From the NCBI GenBank assembly GCA_020186115.1, contig WSYJ01000174.1, positions 248,001-312,000 of the forward strand: a stretch of 64,000 bases of DNA, in the 5' to 3' direction. Made by a program: the position numbers and the translations under genes. Below, one piece after another: positions 41,192 to 51,424 of this stretch (position 1 is its first letter; every line of letters begins with the position of its first letter). Source of the DNA: Histomonas meleagridis (taxonomy: Eukaryota > Parabasalia > Tritrichomonadida > Dientamoebidae). The notes under the pieces were generated by a model. The model saw nothing but the letters and a program-made list of their open reading frames with translations, did not search any database and was not told the origin of the DNA.

Positions 41192-42315
41192 TTAACATTG
41201 GTTATAAGATGGCAAAGCTGCATTACGAATACACATTCCAATGATTTTAATTCCTCTTCGTACACATCTTTGTATTAATGGCTTCAACTTTGCTTCTTCA
41301 ACGTGATGCTTAGTATCACCTCCATATGCTTTTCCATGTGCAGGAGCACCTGCAATGTGTATAATTAATTTTATTCCGTCTCTCCATCTGATATTGTTTA
41401 ATGCGATTGTATATGCTATGCTCCAACCCAAACTTCGGGACCGTCTCCACCTCCATCAGCTTTAACAGTACCAATTTGTTTTTGTAATCCAACAACATCA
41501 AATGAAAGATTAAAGTATTAATGTACATCAGAACGCAAATCGACTGGATCACGATAAAATATACCTCCGAATTGGAAATCTACATTCGGTAATTTCAGTT
41601 TTAATTCATTTGATATATTAATACATTCATTTTTAGCAGATGTAACATAATCACCATTGATCCAGTTGCATCGACCATATAAATGATATCAAATGATCCA
41701 AAATATCCTTTTTGTAATTTGTTCTATTAAACACCCAATTGTATGTTATAACTTACAGATTTTGGCCTCCATTCATTAGGTTTTATTCCTGGATTTGTTC
41801 TGATTTGTACTTCTGGTCGTGCTGTCCAATCAGCAATGCTTTGTGTGTATCTATATATGTTCCATCTGTTCTTATTTGTGTGAAACATTTTGTATAACCA
41901 CAATCGATAATTATATCGCCATTTCCTTTTGAAGTATTACTTGGATAAATAATATTTAACAAAAAATCAATTCCAAGTTGACGAAGTTCTGAAAAATCAA
42001 CTTTAACTGTTTTTGTAATTGGAGCTTTCTTCAGTAGGAAAAGCCCAGGATGCTGGTAATCAATGCGAATATGAGACCTAATTTTTGATATGATGAGTTT
42101 TCATTTTTTGCTTTAGAAAACCTTTTCACTAATTGAAGTGCATCTGAAATTGTGTCTGAGTCAGGTTCTGCACTTTCGATTATAACATGTGAAGAACAAT
42201 TTTTCAAATGACACCAAATAAAATCTTGATGACAATGCCTAATTAGAAAACCATTTTCTTTCTCATTCTCACCAACCTTGGTATTTATACCAGACAAAGA
42301 AACAAACTCTCTCAT
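41192..42315 (-). pseudogene. Broken von Willebrand factor A-domain gene
   Basis: Pieces of one protein lie in successive frames. The 5' piece starts at the ATG at 42315 (MREFVSLSGINTKVGENEK). The MIDAS-type motif DATGSM is at about 41680, and the following residues (SAKNECINISNELKLKLPNV) need a frame change next to it. A stop then interrupts near RSDVH, and a further shift lies between PEVWVGA and SIAYTIALNNIRWRDGIKL. The end reads APAHGKAYGGDTKHHVEEAKL and IKIIGMCI. At least three frameshifts and several stops. The A-domain type is one expanded in trichomonads. Assembly error could explain single shifts, but hardly all. Confidence 0.75.
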
Positions 42316-42746
42316 AACAATTTTTGTTTTTCACATGGTCACAAAGGATCCAAATCCAATTTTCAAAGCAAATTTGCTGAAAAAACATTATACAAAATTT
42401 TCGCAAATATTAATATAATTTTGAAAATACATTAATATCAAATGATCAGTATGAAGATTTTCTGTTAAGAGAGTAATGAAATTTGTGTACATGTTAAATA
42501 TATTATTTGCCATGTGATGATAATAGAACAAATATATTTATTACATTAATTCAAATTTAGGTTCATTTTTTATGAAATATTTTTACTTAGAAGTCGTTTA
42601 ATATATAAGAAAAAATATCTTTACTTATTTCCATATATAATTCTAATTTCTCCATAAAGTTCTATTCGTTAACGAAAATTGGTTTTTTATTAATGAAATT
42701 CAAGTTGATTTTGAAATGAAAATTTGATATTTTTAGAAGAAGATGT
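42316..42746. other. AT-rich intergenic region
   Basis: Lies between the end of the ankyrin gene and the start of the A-domain pseudogene, all on the minus strand. No feature seen. Confidence 0.35.
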
Positions 42747-44588
42747 TCAGCTAGAATTTTGGCTTTTAGCTTTTTCAAGAAGTAATTTAGCTATTTTAGT
42801 ATAACCTTTTCGTTGCGCAATGTGAAGTGATATTACAAATTATTTGAATAAATTCCTCATCATTTAAACAAACATTCAATATTTAAAACAAAGATTTTTA
42901 GCATTAACATCAATATCTTTATGATCCAAAAGTAATTTTACCATTTCTATATTATTATTTTTAATAGCAACATGAAGTGATGCCTCAAATTATTTAAGTA
43001 AACATCAAAATATTCATACAAATCCAAAATCATAAAAACAAATTCCATATGTTTAAAATAAATATTTTTTAAATTTACATCAATTCCTTCTTGTTGCAAA
43101 AGTAATTTTACCATATCCATGTAATTACTTCTAACTGCTGTATATAATATTGCTTCATAATAATAAAATAAATTCCAAATTATAAAAACAATTACTAAAA
43201 TATAACAAAAAATTTTAAATAAATAAAACAATTTTGAAGTTATTATTAGAAATACTTTTCTCATTAATATCAATTCCTTTTTGTTCCAAAAGTAATTTTA
43301 CAATTTTTATTTTATTATTTCTAACTGCAATATGAATTGCTTTATCAAATTATTAAAATGAATTCCGAATTAACATAATAAATTTCAAAACATTAAAACA
43401 ATTATATTTTGCATTAATATCAATTTCTTCTTGCTCCAAAATATATTTAACGAGTTCATCATTACCTGAAATAGAAGCAAAAACTAAAACATCATTTGGA
43501 ACTTGATAACTTTGATGAAAATATTTAAACAGGTATAAATTTCCAGATTTTGCTATTTTATTCATCATATTATCATTAATTTCCATACCTTTTCCTTCTA
43601 AATATGAAAGGATTTCATAATTATCTTTATCGATACACAAACATATTAAATCATTAATTTTATTTTCGTTTTTTGTTTGTTTATTTGGTTCTATATTTTC
43701 TTGTGATTCTCCTAATTTTTTTTCATAAATGTACTTAAAAACATCATTTTGATGAAATTCGATTGCGATTTCATATGGATTTTCAAATGCTGAATGATTT
43801 TGCTGGCATAAATGAATGATTTCAAGATTTCCTCCTGCAACTGCATATTTACCTGTTTTATCTAATTTTGCTCCATTCATAAGTAAATATTTAAAACATT
43901 TAATCGAAGAAAAAAATGCTGCATAATCAATTAATGTAACATTTTCTTGATTAATAAATGAACATCTTTCATAAAGCGATGGTTCAATTGTTTGATTAAA
44001 ATCAAAATTATTTTGTGATGTTATTTCTTGAAGTTTTTCTATTTCATCATTTCGAATCATTTTCGCAATTTCATTCGGATTAACTCCTTCTTTAACTAAT
44101 TTTTTTTGAAGTTCCCAACTATTCTTCGAAAGCTTCTCAAAGTTTTTCATAAAGTTTACTGAAAATTGATCAATTTTAGGAAGCCATTGAATACTTTGCG
44201 ATTTAGGTTTAAGATATGAAAAATAAATAGATGAAATATATTCGACAACACTTGCATCAGCTAAATTTTGGTCAATCATTTGTGCTATTATATAATATGA
44301 TTCTTGTGAATCGATTTTGGTGAGATATTCAACAAAATTTTCTAGGATTTTGGGTATATTTGGATCATTTTCTTCTTCTTTGGATTGAATTTTTTGTAAA
44401 TATTTTAAGTAAATATCAAGTTCATTCTTTTTTGATAAAAGTGCACTGTAAACTAATTTGTTTATCATGATATTAAATGAAGTTGGAAATTTTGAATCAA
44501 ATAATTTCATTGTTTGTTGAATTATTGCCTCAAAATTTTCTTCATCGACATTGAATATGGTCGCCTCCAGTTCTCTTAATAATTCCAT
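42747..44588 (-). CDS. DUF3447/ankyrin protein with modules split by 20-nt-unit spacers
   Basis: The first continuous part (44588 to 43404) encodes a helical N-terminal region of about 165 residues, the ELSKNSWELQKKLVKEGVNPNEIAKMIRNDEIEKLQ segment, the DUF3447 core (INQENVTLIDYAAFFSSIKCFKYLLMNGAKL) and one ankyrin-like unit. Four further ankyrin modules follow at 43343-43254, 43153-43064, 42983-42894 and 42833-42747, each open in its own frame; the last ends in TGA at 42749-42747. Between them are spacers of 60, 100, 80 and 60 nt. If the spacers are not removed, the protein ends shortly after INAKYN. Ankyrin proteins bind other proteins; this family is expanded in trichomonads and its partner is unknown. 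Confidence 0.7.
42834..43403 (-). repeat. Four spacers of 3, 5, 4 and 3 degenerate 20-nt units
   Basis: Spacers at 43403-43344 (60 nt), 43253-43154 (100), 43063-42984 (80) and 42893-42834 (60) on the minus strand. Each divides in register into 20-nt units such as ATTCATTTTAATAATTTGAT and AATTGTTTTTATAATTTGGA. No GT at the left end or consistent AG at the right end. Confidence 0.8.
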
Positions 44589-45122
44589 GAAGATTTAATA
44601 CTTAGATTGTTTGCCTTAAAGAATGTGATATAAAAAAAATTATGACGTTTACAACAAAGAAATCGAAAACCGCTCATTTCCACTTTTAATGTTTCATAAG
44701 CTAAAAGACATATTGAATGATGGTTCTCTAAGATACATCGAATTTGCCAAATATTGGGCTATTATATGATGCTGATGTTAGAATAGTTTTCGCGGAAACT
44801 CAGTCCAAGAATTTTGGTTTGGATTCAATATCACCATTTAAAAAAATACATTGAAGATTACATTTGCAAATGTAATTGCCTTATATTTTCACTAAGAATA
44901 CTTGAATCCAGCGAGCTCAATTACATGAGAAATATATATAAATACATATCGAGTTAATCATTTTTCTTATGAAATTTGGAGTTATTTATGCCGAAAAATA
45001 TCTTTAAAATAAACAAACTCGGAATGACGTGGAAAGTGAGGATGGTTAAGGGAAGTTTTATAAATTCTTATGAAAGTCAAATTCTTAAATACAAAAAAGA
45101 TAAAAGGAAGAATAAATTGCAT
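44589..45122. other. Divergent intergenic region
   Basis: Between the ankyrin gene (minus) and the membrane protein gene (plus). No additional feature recognised. Confidence 0.35.
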
Positions 45123-45134
45123 TAACGGTCACTT
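45123..45134 (+). promoter_or_regulatory. Possible M3-like box and Inr (TAACGGTCACTT)
   Basis: TAACGGTC is one base off M3 and overlaps TCACTT (45129-45134), which fits the Inr. The first ATG after it is 45317, giving an unusually long leader for a trichomonad. Confidence 0.35.
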
Positions 45135-45316
45135 TGAATTCAATTAAACATTTTTTTAATTTTGAGAGAAAAAACCACTCAGGTTCAAAAAACCAATCAA
45201 AGCTCAGAAAGAGTTTCTTTCAATTTTTTTGTCAGAAGCCAGAAAATAAACGTCCGTGTCGATCGTTAAATTTATTTTGCACCAAAAAATTAGGGTGCCC
45301 ACAATCCATAATAAAT

Positions 45317-46012
45317 ATGCAATCAAAACAAGATAGAACTTTGAAAATTTATTATATTACAACTTCAATTGCTGAAGTTATTCTTGGCATAGTTGTTATT
45401 TTGTTATTTGCGTCAAATGCATTTTTAACCTTAAATTTATTATTTTTCTTTTTTGGCGGAACTTATTTCACCGCATGTTTTGTTTCAAAAATTGAAAGTA
45501 AGAACCCAAGGAAAGAACCAAAAAATCACCTTTATGATCCAAATCTCCATTTTGCAATAATGTTTTACTTGTTTTTCATTCTAAGGACAACATCTCTTTT
45601 TTATGTCTTTGATTCTATTTTCTTGTTTATTGGTGTTTTTGGGATGTATGTTCCTGATGAAAAAATCAAAAATGAAATTTCAAAGATTTTGCTTTCCAGA
45701 AAATTAACGAAATTTTTAACATATGTCCAAATCCTTGTAATACCAGAACTCGCTTTATGGACTTTAATAACATTTTCTTTCAGATTCTTTCTAACACTTA
45801 TTGCATATGTTGTCATTAATGAAATGTTTGCATATGCTGTTTCATATGAACACAAAAGCGTATGGGAAAAAATAATGAAAATGTTAAAAGAAGGGAAGAA
45901 AAACAAAAAATATGAAAATATTTGTAATTTTCTCGTTTCCATGGGCAATATTCTGAGCAATGTTTCACTGAAAATTTATCCAACAAATCCACTCAAAGTA
46001 CATATGCAATAA
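45317..46012 (+). CDS. TMEM33/Pom33-like multi-pass membrane protein
   Basis: A 231-residue protein with four or five membrane segments (around AEVILGIVVILLFAS, LNLLFFFFGGTYFT, FAIMFYLFFILRT, FVFDSIFLFIGVFG-like and LALWTLITFSF). The C-terminal half, with a helical linker (KNEISKILLSRKLTKFLTYVQIL), a final membrane hairpin and a basic tail (YENICNFLVSMGNILSN), resembles TMEM33/Pom33 proteins of the ER and nuclear envelope. The frame is open upstream for 61 codons without an ATG (45134-45316); that part looks coding, so a longer protein from a non-ATG start cannot be excluded. Confidence 0.5.
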   Translation: MQSKQDRTLKIYYITTSIAEVILGIVVILLFASNAFLTLNLLFFFFGGTYFTACFVSKIESKNPRKEPKNHLYDPNLHFAIMFYLFFILRTTSLFYVFDSIFLFIGVFGMYVPDEKIKNEISKILLSRKLTKFLTYVQILVIPELALWTLITFSFRFFLTLIAYVVINEMFAYAVSYEHKSVWEKIMKMLKEGKKNKKYENICNFLVSMGNILSNVSLKIYPTNPLKVHMQ

Positions 46013-46369
46013 TTAATAAATGTAATTAATTTTTATGTTTATTTTAAACAAAACAGAATTATTATTATTATATTTTTTGTATGAAGATATTGAATTATAT
46101 TTGCATTTCTTCATTTATTTATAAGGTTATAACTTTAATAGTTCATAATCTTAAATCTTTTAACCACAATCATCAGAGATTTTAAGATCATTTACACAAA
46201 ACACAGAAAACTTAATATATTATTTAAATATACATATAATGAATGAAAAATAAAGCATAGCATTGAATCGAGTTCTTCTGAATTGTGCGGAGTATATTCA
46301 TTTTAAAAAGTTAAAAAATAAAATTTGATAAAAATAAATGTATTTGTTTACAAATGTGAACATATTTAA
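46013..46369. other. AT-rich intergenic region between convergent genes
   Basis: No gene, RNA or repeat recognised. Confidence 0.4.
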
Positions 46370-47083
46370 TTAAATTGTGGTCGTATTTGCGATAGTGAAT
46401 AAAGAGAATGATGGTAAACAAACAAGTTTTCCATCGATTTTATTCTTTTTTGCCTTTAGGATCATCTTGTCGAAGCTAAAATCTGTGTTAAAATCAAACT
46501 TAAGAGGGCCATTTTCTTCAAGCTCAAATTTTTGCTTGTAAACCAATTTATTCTCTAAGTAAAACTTAGTTTTGACTTTCTTGATTTGACATGGAATATT
46601 TACAAGTGGCTTAAACTGGATACCGTTTGGCGAACAATCATCTGGATTTATAGGGGTAAATACAAAGTCATGGTCTAAATCATCAACAATTAGTCCGTCA
46701 TAGATTGGAATATTTGGAAATAATTTTTCACTTGATGACATAAAAGCTGATTTCAATAAACCCATTATTGAGCTTTGTTCGTGTTTAACAGTTTCAAGCG
46801 CAATTGGGAGTTCTGCAATGAGAAAATTTTTGTTATCAAGTTGGTATGAGGATATTATTTGATCAATTTTCTCGTTTAATTTTTGGAAATTTGCTTCAGC
46901 CATTTTTAGTATTTCTGACATGTCTGTGTTTTCTTCTTTAATTAGAGAGTCAATATAATCCGAAGTTAAATTAAGTAGTCCTTCGATAGAATCTAATTTA
47001 CCTATTTCTTCAGTTACTAAGGAATTTTGTTCTTTGTTTTGTTCTATTAGAAAAGAATGAATAAAATAGATTACAAAGAACAT
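46370..47083 (-). CDS. Hypothetical secreted or anchored protein
   Basis: A 237-residue protein from an ATG, beginning with a hydrophobic segment (MFFVIYFIHSFLI) that could be a signal peptide or anchor. Residues 15-110 are helical and partly coiled coil; the rest looks beta-rich (CQIKKVKTKFYLENKLVYKQKFEL). No family is recognised. It is divergent from the gene at 47149 and the two starts are only 65 nt apart, so they share a promoter. Confidence 0.55.
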   Translation of the reverse strand: MFFVIYFIHSFLIEQNKEQNSLVTEEIGKLDSIEGLLNLTSDYIDSLIKEENTDMSEILKMAEANFQKLNEKIDQIISSYQLDNKNFLIAELPIALETVKHEQSSIMGLLKSAFMSSSEKLFPNIPIYDGLIVDDLDHDFVFTPINPDDCSPNGIQFKPLVNIPCQIKKVKTKFYLENKLVYKQKFELEENGPLKFDFNTDFSFDKMILKAKKNKIDGKLVCLPSFSLFTIANTTTI

Positions 47084-47148
47084 TTTTTAATTCTGATGAT
47101 TAACGTACTTTATTAATCAATTGAATAAGTTTGTTTGAATTGGCAAAG

Positions 47149-47664
47149 ATGAGTTTTTTGGATCGTGTTTTTGGTTGGTGTGCAGATATTGAAATGCAAT
47201 GGGATAAAGACAACTTAGAACCCAATGCAAATTTTGCGCATGGAAACCAAAAAACTCATCTTTATCAAAACCCTTTACAACGAAATGATTATCAAGATAT
47301 TTCCATTCAAACAGAAATAACGCCAACAGAAAACTTAACAGAAAGAAGTAAGAAACCAGCTTTCATACAAAATCCGCAAATTACTATATCACTTCCAAAT
47401 AATACAATTATTCATTCTCATGGTTTCAGAGCTCTCAATGATTTTGATCTTCAGACAAATGACTTTAACCATGTTTCTGAGTGTAATTTTGTTTTTAATG
47501 CTAAAAGTGATTATCAAACTCCTACATTTGAATCTAAATACACTATTCCTGATCAAAAAGAAAACCAACTCCAAGAAATAAAAGAACAACATTTCCAGCC
47601 AATGGAATTGGAGAAAGAACCAGAATTACCATCACCAAAAGGACATTTTATATTTTCAAATTAA
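47149..47664 (+). CDS. Hypothetical protein, disordered
   Basis: A 171-residue protein starting MSFLDRVFGWCADIEMQWDKD, with the first ATG at 47149 (the frame opens upstream with TTG). The N-terminal 20 residues look amphipathic; the rest is polar, rich in Asn, Gln, Pro and Glu, and likely disordered. No domain recognised. It shares a 65-nt promoter with the divergent gene at 46370-47083. Confidence 0.5.
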   Translation: MSFLDRVFGWCADIEMQWDKDNLEPNANFAHGNQKTHLYQNPLQRNDYQDISIQTEITPTENLTERSKKPAFIQNPQITISLPNNTIIHSHGFRALNDFDLQTNDFNHVSECNFVFNAKSDYQTPTFESKYTIPDQKENQLQEIKEQHFQPMELEKEPELPSPKGHFIFSN

Positions 47665-47862
47665 AACTGTTTCTCGAAAACAAGCATAATCTTATTTCCT
47701 ACATGAACAGTGGCATAGGTCATCTTAGCGATACGAAATAATTCATATTTTATTCGATTGAAATTTGCAATATATTTAATGTTATTCACAACTCATAAAG
47801 TAATCACAGCGTATTTCTTTGACAATTCATTGATCTCATTTGTATATAAATAAAAACATTTA

Positions 47863-50418
47863 CTAACAAAATAAGAATCTTTCGTCTATTATTTCTTTAT
47901 CTCTTAATCCGATTTTTGTTCTAATTTCGAATATCCATTTCACGATATTATCCAAAACGAAAATGACAAACGCCGCAATCACAGCAGAATCCGACAAAAT
48001 ATCGACGATAGCGAACAAGCACAAGTAAACGGTCATCAGAAACCCCTGAATCCCATACAAAAAGTTATGTTTGAACAGCAAATTTGGCGCCTTTACGAAA
48101 ACTGAATCTTCTTGCACAACAGGTCCGAAGTCGCAAACGTGCGCCCAACTCCATTGCCCTTCCACATATTTATCTTCATTTTCGTTATCTATAAATTTAC
48201 GGAGGAACATATTTAAGTTTTTATAATTTTCATTTTCATTTTCATTTTCATTTTTTTTGTTTTTCAAATTTTCGAATTTCTTTTGTAATACGTAATAAAA
48301 ATCAGTTGACAAATACACTTCGAAATATGAATCATTAATCGATAACTCGTAAGAGACGTCGTCTTTGACGTCATTTGGATCAGAGTTATCATTTAATGTT
48401 TCATCATATTCATCGTCATCACTATTAACTCTTCCATGAATGTAATATCCATAGTTTGGAAGTTGTAAAACGAAAAGCGAAAAATTCATTTGGTGTATTA
48501 AATCGATAAAACTTAAAAACGGGTTATTAACAAAGTTAAAATATATTAACTCAATGAATACGTATTGAATTAATATTAATAACAACCAAAAAAATGAATC
48601 GATAGCAAACTTGATGATATCATAAGAGATTCCAATGTTAATGAGTTCAGTTGTTGGAATTGGTGATGACCAAAACTTTAAATTAATTCCTTCGAGTAAA
48701 AAAACCATAAAAATTAAAGTGAAATTTATATTATAACTTCGAACTTTTTGTAATTTCTTATGTTCGTTCGAAATTATAATTCTTTTCCAATTGTTTTTAT
48801 CATTAACATTGTTATCCCAATCAATTAAAAAGAAATTTATTCCACTTTGATATATGACTTTAAGTATTATTCCAATTATCAGAAGAACAAATGATATATA
48901 TAATAAAACTATTAATATTTCATAGTCTTCTTCTTTGGATAATAAAGTAAAAGTTTTTTTGGAAAATTTATAAAAAAATAAAAAATATAAACAAAAAATA
49001 GTGACAAGTATAAATATTAATATTCCAACAGTCTCAAAGAGAAAACTTATGATGTGTATTGTGTTTCGATTATTCGTTCCTCCATATGTATATTGGCGAA
49101 CATAAAGAATTAAATGAACAATAAATAAAATTAATGCAATTAAAGCAAATATAATTCCCACATAAAGTAACGCATCATTAAATTTGTTCGTGGGTATTGT
49201 ATACATTACATTAAAAGTGAACTTGGGATGTGAATTTGTTTCTGATTGAACATCTGTATATAAAACTTGTGAATATTCAATAATGAAATATGGAGTTAGC
49301 AATGAATTGAGTGATCTTTCATTGACATTAAAGATAATTTCGATGTTTTTTGCATATTGAATATAATAACCGGTCGAATTATATGAAGAATAATTATCAT
49401 AGATAAAAAACCTTCGAAACAATTTGTATTCGTTTGTGTTGTTTCCTCGATTTACTTCTTTTTGATTAGTTGGTGATCGATAATTTTTGACTAATACTGG
49501 AATTGGTCTAAGTGATGGATTAGATGTATTTACATCATCTTGGAAAAAGGGGTCATAGAAATCAGTGCTAAATGTTGGTAGAGAATCGTATAAATCAAAA
49601 GCACAATTACTTTGATAATTAATTCCAAATTCTCTCCACAATTCTCTCTTGTCATTAGTAGTCCCACACCTCTGGAAATCGTAACGAAGCTCATGAAAAC
49701 CTAGAAATACTCCTTCTTTGCTGAAACGAGCAAGTTGAATGGTAACGAGTTGACCGTTTGTGTATGATGTTGCAACTTTTTCCTCATTTATCACGTGGTT
49801 GAAAGTATCGGTGTATTCTAGGAATGGTGCTGTGGTAGGCCAGTCATAATAGCCATATTGGTTTTTTGTATTAGGTGGTACAATTTGATTTAAATATGAA
49901 CATCCAATTGATTGTGAGTCATACATGGATAAAACACATAAGTTAGCAAGAAAATTACATGCTGTTTGATTGGCTTGATTAAATGAGCATTTAAGAGCAG
50001 CTTCAAAAATTTGTGTATACAATTGATCTGAAACTGTTATTGTTTGAGAAGTTTTTGCACTATTAGAATTTATAATGTCATTATACCTTAAACTGATTGT
50101 TTGAGGAAACTCTTGTTTGAAACCATTAAATAATTCTTCATCAATACATAAATTGTATTGATGAAACGTACATGTAGATACACAACTTTGATCACTAATA
50201 TTGGTGAAATACCCTTTGTTTGGATCACAAAGACATTTATGGTTTATCAGTGATGTAGGTGGTATGCATTCGAATGAATTAGAATTAAAAACCCAATCAT
50301 TATATGATTTGTTTGGAGTAATGCTATAAAGAACAGGGAGGTCTATGGATAAAACAGCTGGAATGAAAAATAACATCATTTTCCATATTGATACGTTTAT
50401 TAATACGTGTTTTTTCAT
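47863..50418 (-). CDS. Meckelin (TMEM67/MKS3-like) ciliary transition-zone membrane protein
   Basis: The 851-residue protein has a signal peptide (to about LFFIPAVLS), a Cys-containing ectodomain (residues about 25-400), a run of membrane segments from about 410 onward and a conserved C-terminus. Two signatures match meckelin: LPNYGYYIHGR (GYYIHGR) in the cytosolic loop, and the end KEIIDERFLFC, equivalent to the KTLVDxRFL end of animal meckelin. FLRKFIDNENED matches the region of the FID motif before the last helices. Meckelin belongs to the MKS module gating the ciliary base; trichomonads have flagella. I start at the ATG at 50418; the frame upstream begins with GTG. Confidence 0.8.
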   Translation of the reverse strand: MKKHVLINVSIWKMMLFFIPAVLSIDLPVLYSITPNKSYNDWVFNSNSFECIPPTSLINHKCLCDPNKGYFTNISDQSCVSTCTFHQYNLCIDEELFNGFKQEFPQTISLRYNDIINSNSAKTSQTITVSDQLYTQIFEAALKCSFNQANQTACNFLANLCVLSMYDSQSIGCSYLNQIVPPNTKNQYGYYDWPTTAPFLEYTDTFNHVINEEKVATSYTNGQLVTIQLARFSKEGVFLGFHELRYDFQRCGTTNDKRELWREFGINYQSNCAFDLYDSLPTFSTDFYDPFFQDDVNTSNPSLRPIPVLVKNYRSPTNQKEVNRGNNTNEYKLFRRFFIYDNYSSYNSTGYYIQYAKNIEIIFNVNERSLNSLLTPYFIIEYSQVLYTDVQSETNSHPKFTFNVMYTIPTNKFNDALLYVGIIFALIALILFIVHLILYVRQYTYGGTNNRNTIHIISFLFETVGILIFILVTIFCLYFLFFYKFSKKTFTLLSKEEDYEILIVLLYISFVLLIIGIILKVIYQSGINFFLIDWDNNVNDKNNWKRIIISNEHKKLQKVRSYNINFTLIFMVFLLEGINLKFWSSPIPTTELINIGISYDIIKFAIDSFFWLLLILIQYVFIELIYFNFVNNPFLSFIDLIHQMNFSLFVLQLPNYGYYIHGRVNSDDDEYDETLNDNSDPNDVKDDVSYELSINDSYFEVYLSTDFYYVLQKKFENLKNKKNENENENENYKNLNMFLRKFIDNENEDKYVEGQWSWAHVCDFGPVVQEDSVFVKAPNLLFKHNFLYGIQGFLMTVYLCLFAIVDILSDSAVIAAFVIFVLDNIVKWIFEIRTKIGLRDKEIIDERFLFC

Positions 50419-50860
50419 CACTTTTTTATAAATAACTGAATTACAATTTATCACAATCGTAAGTAATCTTTATTTGCAAAGGAAAGAAATCATCAAAAAA
50501 AAAATACAAAATAATATCTAAATTTGCTTTGGTTATTCGTTATATTAAAACAATGGGTTTTATTATATATGTCAAAACATAAAAAATAACCAATAGTCAC
50601 AAATTATTTCGTTGACTACAGATTACAACGATACAAATGATGATTGAAATTTGAGTGGGCGATTGGCCAAACAACGAGGCAACTGTAAAAATTTAGAAAA
50701 CGAGAAACAGCATTTATTAAGTAATCATTTCTTTATCAAGCAAAGAACATGAAAATATGATTAAAAAAGTTTTTAATTATGATTTCAAAAATAAAATTAA
50801 ATAAGCATGGCTTTTAATATATGTATTTCTAAGTAAAAAACCGATTTTTCTAGTATCGAT
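50419..50860. other. Intergenic region
   Basis: AT-rich gap between meckelin and the Myb gene, both on the minus strand. No feature recognised. Confidence 0.4.
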
Positions 50861-51412
50861 TTAGAACCACCCATAATCAAAGTCATTTAAATAATCGATT
50901 GGAAAGAATTCCGGCTCATTTTTTGATTCTTCAATAAGCCTTTCAAATGCATTTACCCTTATGTCTTCATCTGTCTCTTTTTTTGGTTCGACAATTTTAG
51001 CGACCACTTGAGGTTCTTCTGATTTTTGGTTAATTTTCCATTTTAAAACCCTATTGCGTACTCTTTCCAATTTGTTCCATCTATTTTTAATGCTTATGTC
51101 TGTTCTTCTATCGAAGAATTGTTCTAATAATTTCCATTTATGTCCATATTCTTGGACTTTTTGTGTTAAAAGTTCATCTTCTTCTTTTGTCCAAGGAGTT
51201 TGATTAAGTGTAGGATCAAGATAATGAAGATATCTTTCTCTGCATTGTCTGACATCTCTTCCATTCATTTTGGATGCTATTAAATTCCATTGACTTGTCC
51301 CATATTGTTTAACAAGTTCTTTAAGATGTTCATCTTCTTCAGGAGAAAAACTATTTCTCACGAATGGTTTTTTATTACTGAGGAAGTTAAGATATTCTTT
51401 TTTAAATTCCAT
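50861..51412 (-). CDS. R2R3-type Myb DNA-binding protein
   Basis: The 183-residue protein has two Myb repeats: R2 at about 20-68 (FSPEEDEHLKELVKQYG, WNLIASKMNGRDVRQCRERY) and R3 at about 74-120 (WTKEEDELLTQKVQEYG, WKLLEQFFDRRTDISIKNRW). Recognition helices RDVRQCRERYLHYLDP and SIKNRWNKL are typical. The acidic C-terminal 60 residues may activate transcription. Small two-repeat Mybs are the main sequence-specific factors of trichomonads, and the M3 core promoter box is Myb-like, so this protein could bind boxes seen in this window; that link is inference. The ATG at 51412 is supported by TCACT at 51424-51420. Confidence 0.9.
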   Translation of the reverse strand: MEFKKEYLNFLSNKKPFVRNSFSPEEDEHLKELVKQYGTSQWNLIASKMNGRDVRQCRERYLHYLDPTLNQTPWTKEEDELLTQKVQEYGHKWKLLEQFFDRRTDISIKNRWNKLERVRNRVLKWKINQKSEEPQVVAKIVEPKKETDEDIRVNAFERLIEESKNEPEFFPIDYLNDFDYGWF

Positions 51413-51419
51413 GAACAAG

Positions 51420-51424
51420 AGTGA
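51420..51424 (-). promoter_or_regulatory. Initiator TCACT upstream of the Myb gene
   Basis: Fits TCAYW, with its A 10 nt before the ATG at 51412; favours that start over the TTG two codons further up. Confidence 0.45.
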
